From Erodium maritimum (taxonomy: Eukaryota; Streptophyta; Magnoliopsida; Geraniales; Geraniaceae), in assembly GCA_963921825.1 (NCBI GenBank), contig OY997596.1, positions 5,895,001 to 5,959,000 of the forward strand: a stretch of 64,000 nucleotides of DNA, written 5' to 3'. Below are positions 46,745 to 56,971 of the stretch, one piece after another (positions within the stretch are counted from its first letter, which is position 1; each line of letters opens with the position of its first letter). The notes beneath the pieces were generated by a model. The model saw nothing but the letters and a program-made list of their open reading frames with translations, was not told the origin of the DNA and ran no database searches. The position numbers were made by a program, and so were the translations under genes.

Positions 46745-48377
46745 GAGCAGCCCAACAATTTCCTATAAATTCAGATCTACCCCAATTGAAATCTCACTTC
46801 TCATCTCTTCTTTTAAGCTTCTATTCATCTATTCATTCTCATCTCTTCTTTCAAGCTTCTATTCATCTATTCCTCTCCAAATCCTATAAATTTTTCCTAA
46901 ATCTATTTTTTTCGATGGCGAATCTTCCAACGCTAGACGAAATGAAGCAAATGACAGAAGAAGAAATAGACGTCGCGATGGATAGGTATCTGGAGGCAAC
47001 ACAACAAGCATTAGAGGATCAACTGATGGCAGCCTTACCAATGGGTGAGGATGATGATCAGGCCGAGAGCTCAATGTCGGCGCCGAGACCCAAGCGGAGA
47101 GTGATTGAGCGCAACCGCGAAGATGCACACAAAGGGTTGATCCGTGACTACTTCGCGCCTCAACCGGTGTACAGCGACCAACAATTTCGGCGACGGTTCC
47201 GGATGTCGAGGGACATGTTCATACGGGTCATGAATGGTTTGAGTGGCTGGTACGCCTACTTCCGGAACAACAAGGATGCTACGGGGAGAGCCTCTTTCAC
47301 TCCACACCAGAAGTGCACGGTAGCACTACGTCAGCTCTGTTATGGAACTCCAGCCGATGCTTGCGACGAGTATTTGCGAATGGCGGAGACCACTGCGTTG
47401 GACTGCCTGACGAAGTTTTGCATTGGCGTCATCAAGGTTTACGGGCGGATCTATCTACGACCCCCCACCGTGGACGATACAAAATGGTTGTTGCGAATCA
47501 ACGAAGAGCGCAGTTTTCCAAGGATGATAGGGAGCCTGGACTGCATGCATTGGGATTGGAAGAACTGCCCTGTGGCATGGGCTGCACAGTTTGCAAGTAG
47601 GGACCACGAGAACGTCCCCACAATCATGCTCGAAGCCGTTGCATCCCAAGACCTTTTGATCTAGCACGCTTTCTTCGGGACACCGGGCTCCAACAACGAC
47701 ATCAACGTGCTCAATAGGTCTACACTATTCTCCCAAGCAATAAAAGGCTTCGCCCCAGATGTGAAGTTCAAGATCAGCGGTAGAGAATACGAAACCCCGT
47801 ATTACTTGACAGATGGAATTTATCCTATTTGGGAAACATTTGTGAAGTCCATACCTGCTCCACAAACGCCGAAACAACGATGCTTTGCTAGATACCAAGA
47901 GGCTTGTGTGATCCTACACAACATGATCGTTGAGGATGAGCGTAGGTCGTGGCCCACTGACCCGTTTGCAGATCTTGGTGTCCCAGACCCAAGCGTCCGT
48001 AGAGGACCACCACCAACAGTGACAAGAGAAAGTATCCTGGGCCATAGAGCAAGGATTCGGGATCGGAATGTTCATCACCAACTCCACGATGATCTTATCG
48101 AACATATTTGGGCTAAATTTGGAGATCGTGGCCGCAACCAACGTTAATGTAATTTCTATTTGGTTTGAAAAAATAAAATTGTTATGCAATTCGTATTTGG
48201 TTTTAATTGAAAATATTACAAATATTTGGGGTCTGTTTTCAATTATTGAAATTGTCCTGACACTGCTCTTGACACTGCTCCCGACACTACCATTGGAGGA
48301 GCAGTGTCAGGAAGACAAAAACCACTTCCTAACAATGCTCCTTGAAACTGCGCAGTGTCTAACCATTGGAGATGCTC
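46745..48377 (+). mobile_element. PIF/Harbinger-type DNA transposon, inactivated
   Basis: A 1.63-kb segment containing a Harbinger nuclease ORF. The ends read GAGCAGCCCAACAATTTCC (left) and, reverse-complemented, GAGCATCTCCAATGG (right). Each is flanked by TAA (46742-46744 and 48378-48380), the 3-bp duplication typical of this superfamily. The terminal repeats match only in part. The second, Myb-like ORF of autonomous elements is absent. Confidence 0.72.
46915..48147 (+). pseudogene. Harbinger (HARBI1/ALP1-like) DDE nuclease, defective
   Basis: The start at 46915 gives MANLPTLDEMKQMTEEEID. A helical region (DQQFRRRFRMSRDMFIRVM; LRQLCYGTPADACDEYLRM) precedes the nuclease, with GSLDCMHWDWKNCPVAW (first Asp), PGSNNDINVL and LTDGIYPIW (second Asp). 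A TAG at 47662 replaces the Trp of LIWHAFFG. After FARYQEA the sequence jumps straight to CVILHNMIVEDE, so the segment that normally carries the third catalytic residue (RKDVERAFGVLQ-type) is missing. It could also be read as a domesticated ALP1-like gene, but these losses argue against function. Confidence 0.85.
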
Positions 48378-48380
48378 TAA

Positions 48381-49185
48381 GGTTCTTCAGCGGTAATACC
48401 ACATCGGCTGATATGCTGCACTGCACGAAGAATACAAGAGATATCGCATGTATCTACATATTTATGGGTTCTAAATATGCTTGGTCTAAGAAGGGGGTGA
48501 GTCTTCAATTTGTATGCGACCAAATACTTACTAAGATCGAGTCTTGAGACGGGCAACTGATTTCTACAAGTGAAAAAGAAGTGATGATCAAATCGGTACT
48601 CCAATCCAAGTCTATCTATGACATGAGTGTGTTCCTCCTTCTACGGTCCTCTGTGGCTAAGGTTCATGTGGCCTTTGCAAAGTACTAGTGGGCAGGTACG
48701 GGATACCCTACAGGTTGGGAGGCTGTTTATCTGGTAGGACCGGACGAAACTGAGTTGCACGAAGGTTGGTGGATAGGGGTTCAAAGACATGTATGATATA
48801 AACATCTCATTACTAACAAAGATGGTCTGAATGTTTATCTCACAGCCGAACAGCTTGGTGGATAGGGTATTCAAGGCCCGATATTTCAGGACAGGAGAAT
48901 TCCTTTCAACGGATGTTGTGCTAAATTCGAGCCAATTATGATCGAGAATTTTGGCTACTCAAACTTTGCTCAAGGAGGGGGTGAGGAAGATTGGTGATGG
49001 CCGATAAGCACGAGTGGAAGGGATACCGTGGCTAATGCGGGATGAACCGTGTATCCCTGAAGGGATAATGGCAAATAGGGAAATGTTGGCTTCAGAGCTT
49101 ATGAGCCAGGATGGAGGTTGGGATTTCACAAAACTGGAAACCGTCCTGCCCCCAGAGTTAGTGGAGGAGGTAATCCAAGTTCGTG
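48381..49185 (+). mobile_element. LINE fragment (plus strand), decayed
   Basis: Matches the post-catalytic RT region of LINE 3: FFSGNTTSADMLHC, VSLQFVCDQILTKIES, then EKEVMIKSVLQSKSIYDMSVFLL and VHVAFAKY. Many stops. It begins exactly at the right end of the Harbinger element. Confidence 0.78.
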
Positions 49186-49187
49186 AC

Positions 49188-49740
49188 TCAAGCATCATAA
49201 ATAGAGGTTGTCATGAGTAAATCGAGGTGCTCTTGGTTTAGATTTAGCAGTATAATCATCCGATAAATACTTAGGGGACATCCGTTTCTGAGGTTTAAGA
49301 AGGACATCCTTCCATGGACTACCCACCTGATCCCTAGAGGGACTACCATCCTCATCCCGAGGTCCACCGACTCCACTAGCTACAACAAACATAACGATCT
49401 ACTGGCTCGCTTTCACAACAGGACCAACAAGACCAACCGAAAGGTCTTGAAACACACCTTCCGCACCCACAGCATTAGGCTCTGCCCACTGTGCCACTTC
49501 AATTTCAGCCACGGAGTCGGACTCGGCCAACGCCTCCGTAGTCAACTTCAAAACCAAACCAGCCTCATCCTCTTGTATAATCTTAGAAGACAACATGAAC
49601 TTCTTCCCTTTGTCGGACCGAGAAGGATGGCCAAGCCTATTGTTGGAGGCTCCCAACTCTGCTCCTTTACCAACAGAGGACTCAATTTCATCACCAACTG
49701 TCTCCTTGATGTTCAACATCTCGATTGGGTTGGACATTTG
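49188..49740 (-). mobile_element. LINE ORF1-like fragment (minus strand)
   Basis: Two frames on the minus strand: 49737-49399 (acidic, no clear domain) and 49392-49195 with VGSPWKDVLLKPQKRMSP, which resembles the nested retroposon at 42584-43256. It lies tail-to-tail with the plus-strand LINE fragment. Confidence 0.45.
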
Positions 49741-49986
49741 TTGAGATTGCAGGAGGAATTACATATTAATTCTAAAGACAGTGTTGATTTAGAATATTAA
49801 TCTTTGATCCAATCCTAGGTGACACACTAAAAATCATAGTCACATGACAAAATTACTAAATATACAGAAAAAGTCTAATGCTTCCTTGATGACAACCAAC
49901 AGAAGGGATTGTCATGTTTTAACTTGCAAACCTCTTATTTAGCATCGTGAACTACGAAAGAAATAAAAAACAGACTCAATTGATTT

Positions 49987-52900
49987 CTATATTTGGCTTA
50001 TATCACGACCAAATACAAAAGTCGTCGCCCAGTTGATTGCAACGTAGAGCCTGTTCCTCCAGCTTACAACACGAGTTAGATAAGCAGAGCGCCATATAAA
50101 CCAGCTAGCAAAACCCGCCAGAGATATTCCCTTTCCATCCTGTGCAAAGTGTAAAAATTCGAAAGTTATCTATCAGACAAAAAAAGTATAAAAACTAATG
50201 AATTATAGTAAAATGTAAAAATTTGAAAGTTAGAGTATCTCTCAGACTAAGAAAAAGTTGAGCATAGCTAAATGTAACTACCCCTATTATTTATAAGGGG
50301 CAAAATCGGCATTTTGAGAAGAATTTTCACAAAGTGTAACAAAAAGGCAAGTTCATGATATTTTTTTTAGAGAAAACTCTGTGTCACCTCATTGTACTAA
50401 ACTCAAACATCAAATCACAACCCACATATATGAAAAATATCAGATAGTAACAGATTTCATCAATTAATTGTCAAAATTTATCAAAATCTATTAAGTGTGA
50501 TTGACGCCGTGAAATACTAGTCACATGCTCTAAAACTTTCCTAAAATGAAAACTTCGACTTTTCGTTTATTCTCAAATCATAACGCAGACCTTTCGTTTA
50601 TTCTTAAATCATAACATAAACCTTTTCGTTTATCCTCAAATCATAACTCTGAACTATCAACTTTTCATGTTACTCACTAAATGACCGTTAAACTTTTGGG
50701 CGGAAAATATCAAAGTTGCGGTCAACGTTATTATATGACAATTTACGCTTACTTGGGTTAGGATTTAATAATAAGCGAAATGTAAGGGTTAGGACATGGA
50801 GTAACCCCTATCTTTTATAATTAACAAATGAAATGTCTATAACTTACAAAAAAAAGTGAATACCTCAGGATAATTTTTTGCAATCATCTCATTAATAATC
50901 GAGTGAAGAGAAGTGTAATAGAGTAATAGTGTAGGGTATGAGATGGAGAGTATTAACCTTGCTCTGTCTGAGATCCACAAGGGCCTTGTATCGGCCTATA
51001 CTTGCCATGCTTCCAAGGTGCCTGTAAACAAATCCATCTCCATAGTCCATGTCTTCTGCACTCTTTGCTCGTCCTCCTCCGCCTTCACCGATCTTGTTCA
51101 ATAGTTGTGACACATATTTTCCTTGCCGCTCTGCAACCTGTTTCGAACATCAGGGACCGACGACAGACACAAAGCTCATCGTATCCAAAAGATCAACCAG
51201 AACAACAATTATCACCTGAGCTAAAGCTGGAAGTTCTGGCTTGCCTGTGCTTCCAAGAAATCCACAGCAGTCACCGATTGCAAACACGTCTTGCACCGAT
51301 GGAACGCGTAACCATTCATCAATACCTATCCTGAAAATATGTCTACACTTGAAATAACCCGATTTTGTATAAGAATTTGATAAATTCTTGTGGGAATAAA
51401 ACAATGCAGACTCACCTTCCACCCGGAGATTTAGGAACATCGAGCGCATTTACAAAATTCGAGGGACCAACACCTGTAGACCACACTAGCAAACCATAGG
51501 GGACCTCAGTGCCATCGTTCAGAATTAACTTCTTAGGTTGAACATCCTTGACAATTCCACGGACCAGACCAACTCCTGACTAGAACATACCATTCATGTC
51601 AAACTATATGACCATCCACATTTCAAAAGAATTGCTAAACAATCCCTTGTGTAAATTTCTTATAGGGATAATTGCAAAAAAGTACCTCTAGGTATTCACT
51701 TTTTGCAACTCATAGTCCTCTTCTTTGGTGAACTTGTTTTTCATTGTACTTTGTATACGTTTATTGTAAAATAACGATTTTACCCTTGAAAATTTAATTT
51801 TTAAAATAAGAATTAAAAAATCCAAATTTTCATATCCCTAAATTTCCTACTCTTTTTAAGGTACAAAAAAGAAGAAAATTTGGATTTTCTTACTTTCTGT
51901 TTTAAAATCTAAATTGGAAGTGTTAAATCGTCATTTTTACACAGATTGCAACAAAAGATAACTTCGTGGTACTTTTTTGCAATTATAAAAAAAGAGGGCT
52001 ACAAGTTGCAGAAAATGCATACTCAGGGTATTTTTTTGCAATCATCCCTCTCCTATATCTTAATGAATTTATTTGGGATAACGTCGATTTCTAGTCTAGT
52101 CGGAAAGGTCATTTACAATTCTTAACCATCCTCGACCTTTTGTCACATATCCTAACACAAAAGGTGTTTTTCTTACAAAACTTATATAAGTAATTATAAA
52201 AAATCGGGTTAGGATCTATGACAAAAAATCGAGGACGGTTACAAGATCTTAATAAAAGGTCATAGAAGGCTAGAAAACAACGTTTTCCCAAGAATTTTAG
52301 GCTTAGGATCTTTCAGCATTAGATACCTTTGTCAATTGCTTTGTAGCGTAGCGTCTGAGTCGGTCATCGAACGAAGATAATATCTCGGTTGCCTGTGAGA
52401 ATATAACAAATTGATTGAGTAAAATGTTCTTACACAGACAGTTTAAAATCTAGTATAAGCAAGATGAAGACAAGACAGACCTCAATCAATGTAACATGGA
52501 TGTAATCTTTCACATGGGAGTATCTCTCACGAACATCCCTCATTATAAAATCACTAAGCTCTCCACTGAACTCAACTCCTGTAGGACCACCTCCAACAAC
52601 AACACAATGTAGGAGCCTGCATTTCTCTTCCTCAGAAACCCCTGTGCCCCAATACAATCAGACAAACACTCATTACCCATTGAAACATGGGATCGGTGCA
52701 GAAACTTGCGATGAACTATGAGTGTTTTGCAAATACTATCGGTGACCTATTTTTTATTGCAAATGACTCCCCAACTATTTACCGCATGTAAATCCACTAA
52801 CGGACAAAAATGTATACACAAGTGTTCCCAGTTGCAAAATAGGTATGTCACGGCCCTGGGTTTGGGATCTAGTAACCCTTCTTTGCATCCACTGAACTTA

Positions 52901-55167
52901 TAGTAAACTAAGTAAACTAATTAGGTACCAAATACGCTCCATGCTTTATTTCTTCTGCCGTAGGCTATATATATATACATACACAACCTATGAAATATGC
53001 AAAGACCCTTATTGAAAGCTAAAATGAAGAGTTGCTATATAAATGATAGTAAATGCTGCCATTTACTATCTTGTAACAGTTAGCCCTTATCAAAGGCCCT
53101 AACAACGTATATATGAGGGTTAAAAATTGTAGAACATGTATGATGTAAAGGGAAAAACCGTCATTTCCAAAAATTGAAGTCACGTGACTAATTTCCATTA
53201 TTTGTAGCTAGAAAATAGTTGGGGGATGTCATATGCAAAAACAAATAGTTCATGGAGGTATTTGCAAAGTACGAATAGCTCACAGCAAAATTTTGCAATT
53301 ATCCCTTAAAACTTGGGATCGTTGTAAAAACTTTGCAGTGAACTATGAGCGTTTTGCAAATACTATCGGTAACCTACTTTTTATTGCAAATGACCCCCCA
53401 ACTATTTACCGCCTGTAAATCCACTAATGGGTAAAAATGTATACATAAGGGTTCCTAGTTGCAAAACACATATACATGAGGGTTACAAATCGTAGAACAC
53501 GTAATGTAAAGGGAAAAACTGTCATTTCCGAAAATTGAAGTCACGTGACTAATTTCCGTTAAACATAACAGATTTGTAACCAGAAAATAGTTGGGGGGTG
53601 TCATTTGCAAAAACAAATAGTTCATTATGGTATTTGCAAAACGTGCATAGTTCACTGCAAGATTTTGCAATTATCCTTTGAAACTTTGATGTTTCCTAGG
53701 AATAGCGTACCGGGTACTTCGGACAACATCAGATTGAGGAGCAGTTTTCGACGGATTTCTTGAGCATGGGCGACTTCACGAAGAAATATTGCGTGTTCTT
53801 TGACACCCTGTATTCCAAAAGTGGAGGCTTGTGCTCCTGAGGCAATAACCAACTTATCATATGCTATTTCAAACTTCCAAGGGTTCAAGCTGCTTAATCC
53901 ATCAGTAACAGTCTCACAGTGCACCTACAATCAACAGATGCTTACTAATTTTGTTGAAGCCCTGTTAAGTTTTAGACTTTCAAATCAATACCTTAGAGAA
54001 ATGCATTCCATCCAAAATGAACATTTAGCTATACTAACATTTATATATGGCATGCAAAATGTCGGGAATATCACAACACAAACCCTCGAACCACCTTTTC
54101 TATCATAAACGTGTTGTCTCACCTTTTTCTTCTTTAAAAAACGCAGCCAATTATCACATTTTTAGCAGAAAACAATGACCTCCGTTAAATAGTATTGACA
54201 ACAACCAACCTTTTGTTTAATGTCAAAAAACTAATGGTCTCCCTTTTGCAAAAACACCTCCGAAAGTAAAGGTGACCGTTAGTTTCTGCTAAAATCTGAT
54301 GGCGTTAGTATTATGCGGAAACCATGGTTCCTAACCTATTTTGAGTTTTGTTTTCGCGATCTTAACCTGAGTTTACTTTTCGTTACATTTCTCAACTACG
54401 ACCTTTACATTTTTTGCACGGACTATCGTTTGTCGTTAAAATTAACAGGGACGTTTATTTTGGATGAGAAAAGACAAAAAGGCCATCAACAAAAGTCAAT
54501 AACCTGAAGTTGTGCTTGACTTTTTTTTGCACTTCCCAACTATGACTTTTCTATTTTTTTATACAGAATAACAATTTTTGCTAAGGACATTTTGGGCTTT
54601 TCCCATCCAAAACTAAAGTTCCTATTAATTTTAACGACAAACGATAATCCATACAAAAATATAAAGATCATGTTATAATTCCCCGATATATTATAACATG
54701 AATCATCACGGACAACCCTATTTACGTGTTAGGATAAATTAGATAAATAGCGAAACCTATACCACGTGTTTATCGGTATCAATGGCGGTGGAGTTAGCGA
54801 GGCAGAAGTACGAGCCGGGTTCGCGAGAAATGGCGGGTTGGATCTCGGCAATGGGTTCGGCGACGGACCTGAGCTCGAGAGTCCCCACGCAAGTCGACGC
54901 CAGGAGAGGAGTGAACACCATGTGGTTCCGGGGGGAGACGCATACGACGTCGTATATGCTGGTGTCCAACGTCTTCATCAGCCGGCACCCTGCCCACCCG
55001 GACCCCAGCACCACCACCCTCGGCTTCTCCTCGGCCTTCGTCGGCCCGAGACCGGCGAACCTAGCCGGTGGATCCGGTCGGGAAAGAGTGGTTATGGCGG
55101 CGGCGGGATTGTACTTTGAGGATTGTGTGATGGTCGAGGATCGGACCAGGTTCCTGAACCAGCTCAT
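49987..55167 (-). CDS. NDA: Internal alternative NAD(P)H-ubiquinone oxidoreductase (type II NDH, NDA group)
   Basis: Single-polypeptide, rotenone-insensitive dehydrogenase on the inner face of the inner mitochondrial membrane. It passes electrons from matrix NAD(P)H to ubiquinone without pumping protons. Eight exons (minus): 55167-54763, 53924-53711, 52641-52481, 52392-52327, 51579-51416, 51330-51216, 51137-50958, 50139-49987. They total 1458 nt, 485 aa, all in phase. Motifs in order: N-terminal presequence-like region ([17 protein letters not shown]), FAD-binding [35 protein letters not shown](P)H-binding [17 protein letters not shown], then [23 protein letters not shown], and C-terminal membrane-association segment [19 protein letters not shown]. 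No EF-hand, so not NDB type. The C-terminus is SQI rather than the SRI I recall for Arabidopsis NDAs. Confidence 0.95.
50368..50815 (-). repeat. Dispersed repeat R1, copy B
   Basis: Reverse-orientation copy of 30531-30945, ending 'ggacatggagtaaccc'. It lies in the last intron of the NDA gene (50140-50957). Identity by eye is roughly 75-85 percent over the full length, with small indels. Confidence 0.7.
51665..52048. mobile_element. MITE with GGGATAATTGCAAAA ends in an NDA intron
   Basis: The left end GGGATAATTGCAAAAAAGTACC and the right end (reverse complement GGGATGATTGCAAAAAAATACC) form an inverted repeat extending about 55 bases. Flanking 9-mers TTTCTTATA and TCTCCTATA match at 7 of 9, again pointing to a Mutator-type 9-bp duplication. 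Confidence 0.72.
52683..53693. repeat. Two tandem MITE copies, the first interrupted (NDA intron)
   Basis: A complete unit at about 53307-53693 starts 'cttgggatcgttgtaaaaac' and ends 'gattttgcaattatcc'; its ends are mutually inverted ('gtgaactatg' and 'catagttcac'). A second copy runs from 52683 to about 53305 but is split by about 240 bases (roughly 52855-53095) of unrelated DNA. Confidence 0.75.
54395..54675. mobile_element. Inverted-repeat MITE-like hairpin in the first NDA intron
   Basis: The arm at about 54400-54480 ('actatcgtttgtcgttaaaa', then 'ttggatgagaaaa') is the inverse of the arm at about 54590-54670 ('cccatccaaaa', then 'ttttaacgacaaacgataat'). It has an AT-rich loop and no coding content. 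Confidence 0.6.
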
Positions 55168-55430
55168 GGTGTCTGAAAATGGCTCTCTGAGGATTAAGAT
55201 GCGTGAATATGGATATGATTAAAATTTGCATTAGAGGGACCATTTCAATCAAACGAAATGTTCAGCTAAACCAAATGTATCTCTATGTTCTCGCTCATTT
55301 CGTAACAAACTATCTAAAAATAACTATGATCAATTTAGTTTTTTCAAAGGTTTTTATATATTATTGATCACTAATAATTAAGTGTGAAACTAATCGTCAA
55401 TCAATTATCCCTCAAATCTCTCTCATATTG
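55168..55430 (-). promoter_or_regulatory. 5' UTR and promoter-proximal region of the NDA gene
   Basis: AT-rich sequence upstream of the NDA start codon. I could not place a TATA box or transcription start with confidence. Confidence 0.4.
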
Positions 55431-56971
55431 AGAACTCTCCCTAACCCTAGCTGCGTGACGTCATGGAGCTCCCCTCTCCTCTCCTCTTCTCGCCATTGTC
55501 GTGCCCTCTGCTCCAGTCGTGCCCTAGGTATCCGGTGCTGCTCCTTCCGGTGTTGTGCTTCTTCCTCCGCCTTGCGGTCCACAATCCACTGTTGGTGGTG
55601 CGGTCAAGACTCCGCGTCAGCGAAAACCAAAGCCACCCTCTTGCCCCTAGCGGCGACTCTGGTTGTCCCACCACAGCCTTGTTCTCCCCCCTGGGATGAG
55701 ATGGTGGGCGATCCATCCTTCTCGGTGGGATTGACCTCCTCAACTCTACCTCTAAAACCGAAACGGGGAAGACATTTGCGTCGCCCACCGGTGTCGCCTT
55801 CCGTGAGCAAGGGTCTTCTTCCAAACCCTAGCGACCTGGTTGGTTTGCCAGGCCGAATTCTCCAGACAAGCTTGAACTCTAAGGGACCGGCGTGGCTTGC
55901 GAGTCACGCCAGGGCTTCTCTCAACCTTAACAAGCCGCCCCCGATTTTACCAGGGTTTCCCTTAACCCTAATGCCCCGATGTCCCCCGCATGCATGCCGT
56001 CTTCCGAGCCTGTTAGGGTTTCCCTCCACCCTAATGCCCTGGCGTCTTTCGCAAGAGGAGACTCTACGTGCCACGACCTTGCTCTGGCACCGGTATTTAC
56101 AGGGGGTGAGATTAGGGTTCCAGCACCACCGGCTGGTACCCCTTTTCTGCCGAGTGTTGCGAGCCCTAGAGATCTTATCCCTAGAATGACGCATGTCCCT
56201 AAAATCACATGGGATCAGGTTCGTATCTCGATAGATGAAGAATTGGCAGCCAATCCTAGTGGGTTCCCCCTGTTACGGAGGGACCTGATGAAAGGGAAGG
56301 CCCCCATGGAGGACTTGCCAAGAACGGCGACGACGGCCTTGGGACTAGGGCGTTGCCTTCCTGCTCAGGCGGCGATATCACTCACTCTCACGGCCCATAC
56401 TGCCCTGCCGGCCATGTTGCGGGACAGGGCACGACATCTACCTCCGGCTGAGCTCCACCCGGCTTCGATTGGTAGGGGGTCGGACCTCAGTCTTCCTTAG
56501 AGGGCCTCCAGGATGGATTGTCATCATGCTCTCTAGAGGAAGAGGAAGATGCGGAGGTCATAGTCCCAGCATCTTGGGCGACTGCATCACCGGCTCTAGA
56601 TCGGCAACAGTAAGGGTTACTGGGATGCCTCTGGACCCCGAAGCCACCTCGAAAGGACGTGCTACTACGTATCATCACCACAGCTAGAGGTAAAGCCGTA
56701 GAGGGTCTGGTGATCAAGGACTTAGGCCCGGTTTGTTCGGCTTCTACTTCCGGACAGCAGAGTCGCGATCATGGGTTCGAAATAACGAACCATGGTGCTT
56801 TGATGGTAAGGTCCTATTGCTGGGAGACTTGGATCCGTGCGCTCGGGAGCTGCCCTCTCTAGACCGGGTGCAACTATGAGTGCATGATAGAGGGTTTCCA
56901 CCTCTGGTTCGAACAAGGGAAACGGGTACATCCATTGGCAACACATTATGGATGTGCGTGCATGTCCCTTG
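55431..56971 (+). other. GC-rich segment, possible LINE 5'/ORF1 remnant
   Basis: It contains repeated 'ttaaccctaatgcccc' and 'ccaccctaatgccc' phrases and 'cacgaccttgctctgg', which is also present near 14610. The plus frame at 55979-56500 includes HVPKITWDQVRISIDEELA, which looks protein-like but is not assigned. It stops where the Gypsy LTR begins. It could be the 5' part of a LINE cut by that insertion. Confidence 0.35.

Noticed and set aside
46915-48147. A domesticated, functional ALP1-like gene
   Set aside because: An internal stop, loss of the third catalytic segment, and TAA-flanked transposon ends favour a dead transposon.
54766-55222. Plus-strand frames over NDA exon 1
   Set aside because: Antisense shadows of the conserved minus-strand exon.
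55428-56189. 253-codon Pro/Ser/Arg-rich frame
   Set aside because: Many competing frames on both strands and compositional bias. No recognisable domain, and adjacent to repeats.
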